Origin: Clostridiales bacterium
Lineage (GTDB): Bacteria > Bacillota > Clostridia > Saccharofermentanales > Saccharofermentanaceae
Length of the DNA: 64,000 bases
Direction of reading: 5' to 3'
Assembly: GCA_017940895.1 (NCBI GenBank)
Contig: JAGAXM010000019.1
Coordinates: 37,673-101,672, forward strand
Position numbers and translations under genes: made by a program. The notes beneath the pieces were generated by a model. That model searched no databases, was not told the DNA's origin, and saw nothing but the letters and a program-made list of their open reading frames with translations. Shown here in pieces: positions 1 through 7,142 of the stretch (its first letter is position 1; every line of letters starts with the position of its first letter).

Positions 1-1166
1 GTCTTAAGAGACTTCAGATACTTCTTTTTCTCATACATTCGCTGATCCGCGCGCTCGAAGATCGAGTTGAAGTCGCCGTCGCGGCCCGCGCGGAAGATAT
101 CAAGACCTGCGGATACTACAACTCCGCCTTCGCGGACATGCTCTTCCATCATCTGATCAAATTGATCGAGCAGATCGAGCCTCTGCAGATAGTCATCACC
201 CTCGAGGATCGCAACGAACTCATCACCGCCGATCCTATAAACTGCGCTGTGTCGGAATGTCTTACAGATGACTTCACAGCCGCTGATGATATATCTGTCA
301 CCTTCCTCGTGACCTAAGTTATCATTAACCTGCTTTAATCCGTTAACGTCGAAGACGATAATTCCGAAGTCCTTCAACTGCAGTGTATCAATGCGCATAT
401 CTACATCTGCCTTCATCTCCTGGAAGGCCTGCTTGTTCTTGACGCCGGTCAGAGGATCGCGGTAAGCGACCATCTTAACTGAGCCCAATTCCTTGGTGTG
501 ATAGAGCTTCTCGCCCTGAACAACGAATGTGTGGATAATGCAGCCTGCGATGATACATCCCATCGAATAGAAAGGAACATTAGGCATGAGTACCTGGAAG
601 AGTATGAACGCCGCCATTATAAGACCGGAGATTCCGATCGATGCGTGATTCATCTTGGCAATACCGTCTTCCTGTCTGTGCGCCTCGACCATCGAATAGA
701 AAGTCGTGAACAGATACAGGACAACCTGCGCGATGAGCGTTAATAATCTGCCGAAATAGGTGTGATATTCGCCGTCATCATAAGAGAATACAACAGGCAG
801 GATAAAGTTGAGCATAAGCGCGAGGATCTCGAATATAAAGATCGCCCACGCGCCGTATGACAAAAGCTCGGTAAAGCGGTTGTTACGCTTAAGATATTCG
901 ATGACGAACTGGGTCCACTTGAGAACGGACCATACCATCGACATGAAGAATGCCATTGCAGCGATATAAGCCAGAGGGATGATCTTGAGTTCAGTGAAAG
1001 ATCCCCACAGAATATCTGCCGCATAGAATACAATAACGCTGCAGAAAAACTCCTTATAACGTCTCATTGCAGAATTAAGCTGCGACGTGTTACCGGGAAG
1101 CAGGAACTCAATATTGATTATGCAATGCAATACCAGTGCTAATAAGCCTATTACCGTGTAATACAT
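1..1166 (-). CDS. Membrane GGDEF diguanylate cyclase (C-terminus cut by window edge)
   Basis: The frame is open from an ATG at 1166 (preceded by GAGAAGG) to the left edge, about 387 residues, so the last residues are missing. The N-terminal half has six to seven hydrophobic segments, then a linker and a GGDEF domain with DPLTGVKNK near its start, FDVNGLKQVNDNLGH and an intact RIGGDEF signature around 220. It ends in the FERADQRMYEKK helix typical of these domains. The enzyme should make cyclic di-GMP from GTP at the membrane; the membrane part probably senses a signal. Two other GGDEF genes lie in this window. Domain call is firm; the signal is unknown. Confidence 0.9.
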   Translation of the reverse strand, partial: MYYTVIGLLALVLHCIINIEFLLPGNTSQLNSAMRRYKEFFCSVIVFYAADILWGSFTELKIIPLAYIAAMAFFMSMVWSVLKWTQFVIEYLKRNNRFTELLSYGAWAIFIFEILALMLNFILPVVFSYDDGEYHTYFGRLLTLIAQVVLYLFTTFYSMVEAHRQEDGIAKMNHASIGISGLIMAAFILFQVLMPNVPFYSMGCIIAGCIIHTFVVQGEKLYHTKELGSVKMVAYRDPLTGVKNKQAFQEMKADVDMRIDTLQLKDFGIIVFDVNGLKQVNDNLGHEEGDRYIISGCEVICKTFRHSAVYRIGGDEFVAILEGDDYLQRLDLLDQFDQMMEEHVREGGVVVSAGLDIFRAGRDGDFNSIFERADQRMYEKKKYLKSLK

Positions 1167-1221
1167 ATACCTTCTCGCGTGATATCAAACGGACTTACAC
1201 TGTTAATTGAACTTGATTATA

Positions 1222-1950
1222 TCAATGCTCGTTTGTCGCGTCAAAAGAGAACGACGACAGCAGACTGCGGATGCCGTTCGGCTCAGGAGTTATACCCATT
1301 ATCTGGTATACCGCGTCGTCATCACCGATGTATGCCACGAAACAGCTGATCGCAGGTCTGCCTCCGGAAGCAACAGACTCAATGCACTGAACGGTATATG
1401 TGCGGTCACCGAGCACAAACTCGACTTCATAACGCTCGTAGTCCAGACCCGCCTGCTCGAAGTTAAACTGCTCGGCAGCCATGACCTGGACATCTCTTGT
1501 GCTGTGGTAAGCATCTATGCCGCGGTCGCTGGCATAGATGATCATCATGCCGTAAGAAGGATACAGCTCCGAATCATAGAAAACTGTATATACAGTGGAA
1601 TTAAGAACATCCTGATTCAGTCCGACGAGCATCGCGGGATCCGTATCGGCTACGAGATCGACCTCATAATAACTGTCGGGCTTTGTAAAATAAAAATCCG
1701 TACCCGGCAGGTGATATGCATCCTCGGCAGTCGGATCGCCCGAAGCCTCGATAACCTCGATAGGCTGAGTCGGATGCGTCTCCTCTGTGGTAGTCGCCAC
1801 AGTCGTAGGCTCCGTATAATCAATATCCGCGCCGTAGCCTATAGGTCCGATATTCTCCTGATCTATCTTATCGCCGCCGAAGCCCGAGCACCCGGCACAG
1901 AGCGCCGCCGCGATCGCAATCACCCAAGAACAAACAATCCTCTTTCTCAT
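1222..1950 (-). CDS. Predicted lipoprotein, unknown function
   Basis: 242 residues. A signal peptide ends in a lipobox (LCAGC), so the protein is probably anchored outside the membrane. A Thr/Glu-rich linker (EPTTVATTTEETHPT) follows, then a folded domain of about 170 residues with no motif I recognise. A GGGAGGG ribosome site and a consensus promoter sit upstream. The layout, lipobox then Thr-rich spacer then domain, is that of an extracellular surface protein. I cannot assign a function. Confidence 0.8.
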   Translation of the reverse strand: MRKRIVCSWVIAIAAALCAGCSGFGGDKIDQENIGPIGYGADIDYTEPTTVATTTEETHPTQPIEVIEASGDPTAEDAYHLPGTDFYFTKPDSYYEVDLVADTDPAMLVGLNQDVLNSTVYTVFYDSELYPSYGMMIIYASDRGIDAYHSTRDVQVMAAEQFNFEQAGLDYERYEVEFVLGDRTYTVQCIESVASGGRPAISCFVAYIGDDDAVYQIMGITPEPNGIRSLLSSFSFDATNEH

Positions 1951-1983
1951 AATCTATCTATCCCTCCCTCAAGGTATAGAAAG

Positions 1984-2012
1984 ATTATAAGTCATTAACA
2001 GATTCTTCTCAA
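1984..2012 (-). promoter_or_regulatory. Sigma-A promoter for the lipoprotein at 1222-1950
   Basis: On the minus strand, TTGAGA (2007-2012) and TATAAT (1984-1989) are 17 bases apart, 34 bases upstream of the start codon. Confidence 0.65.
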
Positions 2013-2025
2013 ATATTATTTACTA

Positions 2026-2952
2026 TTAAGAATAATAAGAGCTCAACATCTCATACAACTCGAGCGCCTCGCCTTCAAGAACGCCCGTCAGATAAATAGA
2101 ATGCGACACCCCGTCTTCGCCTGTATATGAGATGTTATAAAGGATCCCGTTGGGGGCATAGTGGCTCTGAGGATTCTCTATCTCGCCCGACAGCACGCCG
2201 CGCAGGAAGTCCTCCACAAGACAAAGATCTTCAAAATCAATTATCGTCGTGCTCCCGTTCAGGTCGGTATTCGTATACTCGAGCGTCGCGTCAGAACAGA
2301 CGTGGTAAGAATCATGCGTCGAGGCAGTGCCGTCAGCAGCTCCCAGATAAACGAGCGTCAATCTCATCTCCCACTCATCGCTGAGCTCGAGCACATCAGA
2401 CTCATCAGCAGGCGCAGGCGTCGGACTCGGCGCCTCATCCGGGAAATACGAATATATTATCGAAGCAATATCTCCCATCTGCCCCCTCGCGCCGTCGGAC
2501 ACCATCAACTGATGATAAACATTGTGGGCATCATAGAATACAAAAGAATAAGATGGCGCATCACACGCGTTGTAATCGTTCACCGTCTCATCATGCGAAT
2601 ACATAAACTGGCACGCCGTCGCATAGACAGTCGCAACATCCTCGTACGACATATACTCCTGTCTGAACTGCGGGTCGCCCAAATTATAGATCCCGGTGTA
2701 CTCGACACGGCCGTCATAGTATACGTCATATGTATCGTTCACCCAGTAATTCTCATCAGAGCAGACCTCGCCGCCGTTGCTGATCCTAAACTCGAACATC
2801 ACATCATTGGGGTCCATATCAGAATGAAGACGATACATCTCGGTGATGCTCATGCTCTCGTCCGGCGTCTCGCGGCCGTCATAATCCTGATCGCACCCCG
2901 CCAAAGCCCCGAGCATCGCCGCCGCAGTCAATACACACACAAACTTCTTCAT
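2026..2952 (-). CDS. Predicted lipoprotein, unknown function
   Basis: 308 residues starting MKKFVCVLTAAAMLGALAGC, a clear lipoprotein signal with the lipid-bearing Cys at 20. The mature part is acidic and shows two loosely similar halves: each has a DxYHV/YDVYYDGR-type strand pattern and an EYTxxxNxG segment, joined by a Pro/Ala linker near residue 180. This suggests an internal duplication. Its Shine-Dalgarno sequence lies inside the 3' arm of a terminator hairpin (2956-2988), so expression may depend on read-through. Function unknown. Confidence 0.8.
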   Translation of the reverse strand: MKKFVCVLTAAAMLGALAGCDQDYDGRETPDESMSITEMYRLHSDMDPNDVMFEFRISNGGEVCSDENYWVNDTYDVYYDGRVEYTGIYNLGDPQFRQEYMSYEDVATVYATACQFMYSHDETVNDYNACDAPSYSFVFYDAHNVYHQLMVSDGARGQMGDIASIIYSYFPDEAPSPTPAPADESDVLELSDEWEMRLTLVYLGAADGTASTHDSYHVCSDATLEYTNTDLNGSTTIIDFEDLCLVEDFLRGVLSGEIENPQSHYAPNGILYNISYTGEDGVSHSIYLTGVLEGEALELYEMLSSYYS

Positions 2953-2955
2953 AAC

Positions 2956-2988
2956 AAAAATCCTCCGCCTGCTCTTAAGACGGAGGAT
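2956..2988 (-). terminator. Terminator hairpin whose 3' arm holds the next gene's Shine-Dalgarno
   Basis: On the minus strand ATCCTCCG pairs with CGGAGGAT and is followed by TTTTTG. It ends the operon finishing at 3001. The ATG at 2952 starts a few bases later, so the GGAGG in the 3' arm is also the ribosome site of the lipoprotein gene 2026-2952. Confidence 0.75.
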
Positions 2989-3000
2989 AGCACTTGCAGG

Positions 3001-3627
3001 TCACAAATGCATTTCTTTTATTCCGGTAAGCACTGCCTGCGCGAAAAGCTTATGCCCTTCCTCATCAAAGTGTTCGTCGTCAACTGCACTTGGGGAAGCT
3101 ATATCCGAAGCCGCCAGGAAATGCAGTCCGCGCCTCACGGCTATCGCTTCATACACTGACTTAAGTTCATGACTTACTTCGATCGAATGTTTATCAAACT
3201 CGGGATCCTTCTCAGGGTTCCACACATCATCACCTAAGTGAAGCGGCGAGACCAGCAATGTCTTCGAAGGATCTACAAACTTCTCGAGAACATCGAGGTT
3301 CAACTCGATACCCCGTCCGATCGTATAAGCGGAGACTCCGTAGATCGTCTTGCAGTCATTGGTGCCGAGCATGATGATCGCACCATCAAGAGGCGACTGG
3401 CTTTCGAGGGTACCGGGGAGAGAAGACAGACCTCTTCTCCCCGGTCTTAACGGGTCCTCGTAAACCGTTGTCCTGCCGCATAAGCCTTCCTCTATGATCC
3501 TCGCATCGGGTAACAGAGACTGCAGGATCCCTGTCCATCTGACCTCGCGGGGGAATCTCTGATGAGGCTTGGTGCCGGGTATCAGACCCCACGTGTTCGA
3601 ATCTCCGAATGCGAGAATGTTGCTCAT
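3001..3627 (-). CDS. SGNH/GDSL-family esterase or acyltransferase
   Basis: 208 residues from the ATG at 3627 (AAGAAG upstream). Blocks of the SGNH family are in order: LAFGDSNTWG with the nucleophile Ser near residue 9, EEGLCGRTT, IIMLGTNDCK, and a C-terminal DDEHFDEEGH with the catalytic Asp and His. RFPREVRWTG and the spacing resemble bacterial arylesterases of the Mycobacterium MsAcT/Agrobacterium type. No signal peptide, so cytoplasmic hydrolysis of small esters is likely. It is the last gene of the metQ operon, 4 bases after the AhpD-like gene. The substrate is not evident. Confidence 0.85.
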   Translation of the reverse strand: MSNILAFGDSNTWGLIPGTKPHQRFPREVRWTGILQSLLPDARIIEEGLCGRTTVYEDPLRPGRRGLSSLPGTLESQSPLDGAIIMLGTNDCKTIYGVSAYTIGRGIELNLDVLEKFVDPSKTLLVSPLHLGDDVWNPEKDPEFDKHSIEVSHELKSVYEAIAVRRGLHFLAASDIASPSAVDDEHFDEEGHKLFAQAVLTGIKEMHL

Positions 3628-3631
3628 GGGA

Positions 3632-4189
3632 TCACTTCTTAATATCAGCTCTCCATGTTGCCGGCTTGAACTCCTGTACAAGCGGCAGCAGGCGCTGATC
3701 GACATCGATCTTGAATACTGAGTTGAAGTTGTTTGTAGCGATCATCTGACCTGCGAAACCAACGATTACAACGAGTTCCTGATCGTTGAAGAACTTCTTC
3801 AACTCAGCGAACAACTCATCGGATACAGAAGTAGGATCCTTTACGATCTGTTCAGCCAATGTGGTGAGCAATGTCTCCTTCTCGTCGTATACGAGGTTCG
3901 CGGGATCGAGGCCCAAGCCCTTAACGTCGCTTATAAAGAACAGTGAGCACAACTGGCATGAATTCGTTGTGGATATCTTATGTGCGAAGAGGATCGCGTC
4001 CTTCTCACCGATTACTTCTACGAGGCGGTTCCAGGATGTATACCAAGCCATAAATGCGTCGTATGTAGCAGCGTCATTCAGAAGTCCCTTCTTCATGTTC
4101 GTTACTGCATTTCTGCCTGCGAGCTCGTCATAACGCTCCTTCTCTGCACCTGTTGCTTCATTCTGCTCTACCAATTTAATTCTTGCCAT
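3632..4189 (-). CDS. AhpD-like carboxymuconolactone decarboxylase-family protein
   Basis: 185 residues from the ATG at 4189, which has AAGGAG-ATCAC just upstream; the longer frame lacks a better site. The sequence is helical with a CQLC motif (a CxxC within NSCQLCSLFF), the redox pair seen in AhpD/CMD proteins. The usual nearby acidic residue and His are only partly recognisable. A thiol-dependent peroxidase or disulfide reductase role would fit its place downstream of metQ in a cysteine-controlled operon, but this is inference. It lies 25 bases after the alcohol dehydrogenase gene. Confidence 0.75.
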   Translation of the reverse strand: MARIKLVEQNEATGAEKERYDELAGRNAVTNMKKGLLNDAATYDAFMAWYTSWNRLVEVIGEKDAILFAHKISTTNSCQLCSLFFISDVKGLGLDPANLVYDEKETLLTTLAEQIVKDPTSVSDELFAELKKFFNDQELVVIVGFAGQMIATNNFNSVFKIDVDQRLLPLVQEFKPATWRADIKK

Positions 4190-4214
4190 TGTTGTGATCT
4201 CCTTTTCACATTTA

Positions 4215-5375
4215 TTAAAGTGCAATTTGTAATATATCGATGATCTTCGATGCGTTGAGAGGGACGTAATGTCCTACCTCTCCGCCGGCGGTCGCACGTG
4301 CGGCCATCACTTCGAAGTCTTCGTTTGTTATCCCGAGCTCCGACAGATGTGTCTTGAGTCCCAGCTTCTTGAAGAAAGCCTCCAGCTCCTGTGACAGAAG
4401 CAGCGCCCGCTCACGCTCGGAATAGTCGTACGGGTCTTTGCCGTAAACTCTTGATGCGAGTAACGCGAGTCTCCAGGGCTTGATGTCTGCTATATACTTC
4501 GTCCAAGCTGTGAAGACTACTGCCATGCCCTCGCCGTGTGTAATGTTATACTGCGCGGACAGTTCGTGTTCGATACGGTGTGAACCCCAGTCTGCTCTTC
4601 TTCCGGCATCAAGGAAATTGTTGTGTGATACGGAAGCGAGCCACTGGATCTCGGCTCTGGCGTTGATGTTAGAAGGATCAGCAAGGAGCCTGTCTGCGTT
4701 CACGAGAAGTGCCCTGATAGCACCTTCGATAAGATAGTCTGTTGTGTCTGAATTCTTCTCGTCGGAGAAGTATCTTTCGAGGAGGTGTGACAGAACGTCT
4801 GCGATACCCACATTCGTCTGATATGAAGGAAGGTTCGCTGTGTAGCGGGGGTTCATTATCGCGAACTTGGGGATGATACGGTCATCCTCGAAGCCCTTCT
4901 TCCACTCTCCGTATGAGAGTATCGCGCAGTTGCTTGTCTCGGATCCGCTCGACGCTGTCGTCGCGATGACACCGATGTTAAGGACGGATTCGGGGCTGAC
5001 ACCCTTGTCGAAAAAGTCCCAGACATCGCCGTCGTACGGGATACCGAGGGCTATTGCCTTGGCGGTATCGATGGAGGAACCTCCACCGACTGCCAAAACA
5101 AAGTCAACCTTATCTTTTTTGCCCTGACTAACTAATTTACGTACCAGTTCGATGGAGGGGTTCGGTACTACTTCGCCGCTCTCGGAGAACCCGATACCGA
5201 GTTCGTCCACGGCAGCCTTGATAACATCGTAGATGCCGAGAGTCTTTATGAAGTCGCCGCTGTATACGAGCAGAAGCGATGTTACGTTGTAACTTCTAAG
5301 AAGCTTGCTTAAGCTCTGCTCCGCACCCTCACCGAAAACTATTTTCGCCGGGTTGTAGTACTCAAAACCTATCAT
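4215..5375 (-). CDS. Iron-containing alcohol dehydrogenase (BDH/YqhD-like)
   Basis: 386 residues, the normal family length. The nucleotide-binding GGGSSIDTAKA motif is at 97-107. The metal ligands are visible as D193 and H197 (IADVLSHLLE), H266 and H280 (GSHRIEHELSAQYNITHGEG). The enzyme should interconvert an aldehyde and an alcohol with NAD(P)H, as fermentative butanol dehydrogenases do. It begins 32 bases after metQ with the same AAGGAGATCAC leader and no terminator between, so it is probably co-transcribed. Substrate range cannot be told from sequence. Confidence 0.9.
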   Translation of the reverse strand: MIGFEYYNPAKIVFGEGAEQSLSKLLRSYNVTSLLLVYSGDFIKTLGIYDVIKAAVDELGIGFSESGEVVPNPSIELVRKLVSQGKKDKVDFVLAVGGGSSIDTAKAIALGIPYDGDVWDFFDKGVSPESVLNIGVIATTASSGSETSNCAILSYGEWKKGFEDDRIIPKFAIMNPRYTANLPSYQTNVGIADVLSHLLERYFSDEKNSDTTDYLIEGAIRALLVNADRLLADPSNINARAEIQWLASVSHNNFLDAGRRADWGSHRIEHELSAQYNITHGEGMAVVFTAWTKYIADIKPWRLALLASRVYGKDPYDYSERERALLLSQELEAFFKKLGLKTHLSELGITNEDFEVMAARATAGGEVGHYVPLNASKIIDILQIAL

Positions 5376-5407
5376 CGTCGTGATCTCCTTATGCGCGATT
5401 CAGGTTA

Positions 5408-6250
5408 TCAGTACAGAGGTACTACTGCGCCGTCGTATGTGTTGTTGATGTACTCGGCGATCTCGGGTCCCTGGAGTACTTCTACGAGAGCCTGGAGTGC
5501 AGGATCGTCAGCATGCTCGGGGGTTGTAGCGATGATGTTGCCGTATGTCTGTGCAGCGAGTCCGTCATTTGCCTCTACTGCGAGTGCCTGGCTTACATGG
5601 AGTCCGCCCTCGATAGCGTAGTTACCGTTGATGACTGCTACGTCTACGTCAGGAAGTGCCGCTACAAGCTGCTCAGGTGCGAGCTCTTCGAACTGGATGT
5701 TGAGAGGATTCTCGATGATATCTTCTACTGTAGCATTGATGCCTGCATCCTCATCAAGTACGAGGAGTCCTTCCTGTGCGAGGAGGAGCAATGCTCTAGC
5801 TTCGTTTGTTACGTTATTGGGAACTGCAACAACAGCGCCGTCCTGAAGGTCTGCAAGGTCAGAAACTCTTCCTGCGTAGATGCCAAACGGCTCATAGTGT
5901 ACTGCACCGATGGATACCAAGTCGGATCCGTTCTCGAGGTTGAACTGCTCAAGGTAAGGCACGTGCTGGAAGTAGTTGGCGTCGAGTGAACCTTCGATAA
6001 CACCTGTGTTAGGTGTAACTGAATCTTCGAGCTGAACGATATTAAGTGTGATGCCCTGCTCGGCGAGGATCGGCTTTGCTACTTCGAGAATCTCGGAGTG
6101 AGGTGTGATGTTCGCGCCTACCGTGATGACTGTGTTCTCATCTGCGTTTGAGTTAGCCTCAGTCTCTGTGTCTGCTGCGCAAGCCGCGAAAGAGCTTGCG
6201 ATGGAAAGTACTGTTGCTGTAGCGATAATCTTCTTTGTTACGTTTTTCAT
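5408..6250 (-). CDS. metQ: Methionine-type ABC transporter substrate-binding lipoprotein
   Basis: 280 residues from ATG 6250 (AAGGAGATCAC upstream). A lipoprotein signal ends at C24 (SSFAAC). The mature part has the NlpA/MetQ signatures: TVGANITPHSEILE, LDANYFQHVPYLEQFN, AVPNNVTNEARALLLLA and DVDVAVINGNYAIE. It should bind methionine (or a related sulfur compound) and deliver it to MetNI. The matching ATPase and permease genes are 3.5 kb away (9786-11438), in an operon with the same kind of promoter and leader. It is the first gene of a four-gene operon behind a Cys/Met attenuator. Confidence 0.92.
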   Translation of the reverse strand: MKNVTKKIIATATVLSIASSFAACAADTETEANSNADENTVITVGANITPHSEILEVAKPILAEQGITLNIVQLEDSVTPNTGVIEGSLDANYFQHVPYLEQFNLENGSDLVSIGAVHYEPFGIYAGRVSDLADLQDGAVVAVPNNVTNEARALLLLAQEGLLVLDEDAGINATVEDIIENPLNIQFEELAPEQLVAALPDVDVAVINGNYAIEGGLHVSQALAVEANDGLAAQTYGNIIATTPEHADDPALQALVEVLQGPEIAEYINNTYDGAVVPLY

Positions 6251-6314
6251 TTTTGTGATCTCCTTAGTAAATGAAAGTTTCAATAATATATTTTTTGTTT
6301 TGTTGTCGGGCATT

Positions 6315-6349
6315 AAAAAGCCCGGGTGGCGTTCATTTACTCCCGGGCA
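6315..6349 (-). terminator. Attenuator terminator upstream of metQ
   Basis: On the minus strand GCCCGGG (6343-6349) pairs with CCCGGGC (6321-6327), followed by TTTTTA. Its 5' arm is also the 3' arm of the longer alternative stem at 6337-6450, so the two structures exclude each other. Confidence 0.8.
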
Positions 6350-6450
6350 CATGGCATATGTTCTGTGAGCTTCAAAGCTTCAACATCGTTTCATATCGAG
6401 GCGCGAGTTTATGTTCTGCGCCGCGGCCATTTGGCGTGCCCGGGAGTAAA
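6337..6450 (-). promoter_or_regulatory. Antiterminator stem of the metQ leader
   Basis: A perfect 15-base inverted repeat on the minus strand: TTTACTCCCGGGCAC (6436-6450) with GTGCCCGGGAGTAAA (6337-6351). The 5' arm lies inside the leader ORF, 6 bases after its Cys-Cys codons. The 3' arm overlaps the terminator's first arm. Pairing here should prevent the terminator. Confidence 0.75.
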
Positions 6451-6499
6451 GCATTTGACAACACATCATGGTTGTTCCAGTATCGTATGTTCTGTACAT
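6380..6499 (-). CDS. Leader peptide with Met-Met-Cys-Cys-Gln-Met, metQ attenuator
   Basis: A 39-codon ORF in the metQ leader, preceded by AAAGGAG at eight bases. The codons around residues 11-16 read ATG ATG TGT TGT CAA ATG (MMCCQM), and the peptide ends in Cys before TGA. The second leader in this window (13629-13703) has the same core order (CC-x-M, then S/T-R-A) and the same final R-C. The run of scarce sulfur amino acids just before the antiterminator arm suggests ribosome stalling when charged Cys or Met tRNA is low. It is a regulatory peptide; a function of the product itself is not implied. Confidence 0.8.
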   Translation of the reverse strand: MYRTYDTGTTMMCCQMLYSRARQMAAAQNINSRLDMKRC

Positions 6500-6530
6500 T
6501 CTCGCGTCTCCTTTCGTTCGTGATGGTGAT

Positions 6531-6563
6531 ACTATAATGCTAATTACCTACCAGTTCAATAGG
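6531..6563 (-). promoter_or_regulatory. metQ promoter with Rrf2-type inverted repeat
   Basis: Minus strand: TTGAAC (6554-6559), 17-base spacer, TATAGT (6531-6536). The -35 lies within CCTATT-GAACT-GGTAGG (6547-6563), one of four related inverted repeats at sulfur-gene promoters here; probable target of the IscR-like protein at 17484-17879. Confidence 0.75.
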
Positions 6564-6571
6564 CAGAAAAT

Positions 6572-6604
6572 GATAACGGGTTATCAATTAAATTGATAAC
6601 CCGC
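6572..6604 (-). terminator. Terminator after the CPBP/YtrA operon
   Basis: 13-base arms CGGGTTATCAATT (6577-6589) and AATTGATAACCCG (6591-6603), nearly touching. On the minus strand they are followed by TTATCATTTTC. It separates the lipoprotein gene ending at 6634 from the metQ promoter. Confidence 0.65.
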
Positions 6605-6633
6605 TTAAATAGCTTTAAATTGTAATGGATTTA

Positions 6634-7110
6634 TCAGAAGACCTTCAGATAGAAGACAATTACGCTGCCGTTAAACACGATGTTCTCGACGTTCACTGCC
6701 TGACCTGCGATATAAGCGTTAAAGTCCGCCGAGCTGCACCATACATTCGAATCCGTCTGCGGAACCTCTATATCATAGAGCTCGATATCAGGGAATTCGC
6801 ACTCTTCCCACTCATACTCGTCCCACAACTTGTCAGCCTGCTCCTCGCTTAAGTAAAGGACGCCCGCATACCAGGGCTCGGTCGGTCCTACAGCCAGTCT
6901 GTCATTCGTCTGCCAGTAGATCTCCTCAAATTCGATATCCGTATAATCCAGTTCATCGAAATACCTTAAACCCACATCGTCGCCCGAGTGCAGAACATGC
7001 ACAAGCTCCTGCTCCGTCTTGGATGCCGGATCAAGCTGATACAAAGACTTGCACCCGGCCATCGTGAACATCATTGCCGTTGCCAATACAGCCGCGAATA
7101 TTTTCTTCAT
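6634..7110 (-). CDS. Small predicted lipoprotein, unknown function
   Basis: 158 residues with a signal peptide MKKIFAAVLATAMMFTMAGC and lipobox Cys at 20. The mature part is very acidic and Trp/Tyr-rich (LWDEYEWEECEFPDIELYD), with no catalytic motif I know. It begins 32 bases after the stop of the DUF5808-like membrane protein gene and has a terminator behind it, so it is probably the last gene of the CPBP-YtrA operon. Function not assigned. Confidence 0.75.
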   Translation of the reverse strand: MKKIFAAVLATAMMFTMAGCKSLYQLDPASKTEQELVHVLHSGDDVGLRYFDELDYTDIEFEEIYWQTNDRLAVGPTEPWYAGVLYLSEEQADKLWDEYEWEECEFPDIELYDIEVPQTDSNVWCSSADFNAYIAGQAVNVENIVFNGSVIVFYLKVF

Positions 7111-7142
7111 ATATCTATCCCCTATTCCGTAAGATATCGGAA

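Noticed and set aside
1207..1998. 263-codon plus-strand frame opposite the lipoprotein gene
   Set aside because: No ribosome site or motif; the opposite strand has a signal peptide, lipobox, ribosome site and promoter.
6315..6499. SAM-I or T-box riboswitch upstream of metQ
   Set aside because: The SAM-I core words and the T-box TGGNACC are absent, while a translated Cys/Met leader ORF with alternative stems explains the region.
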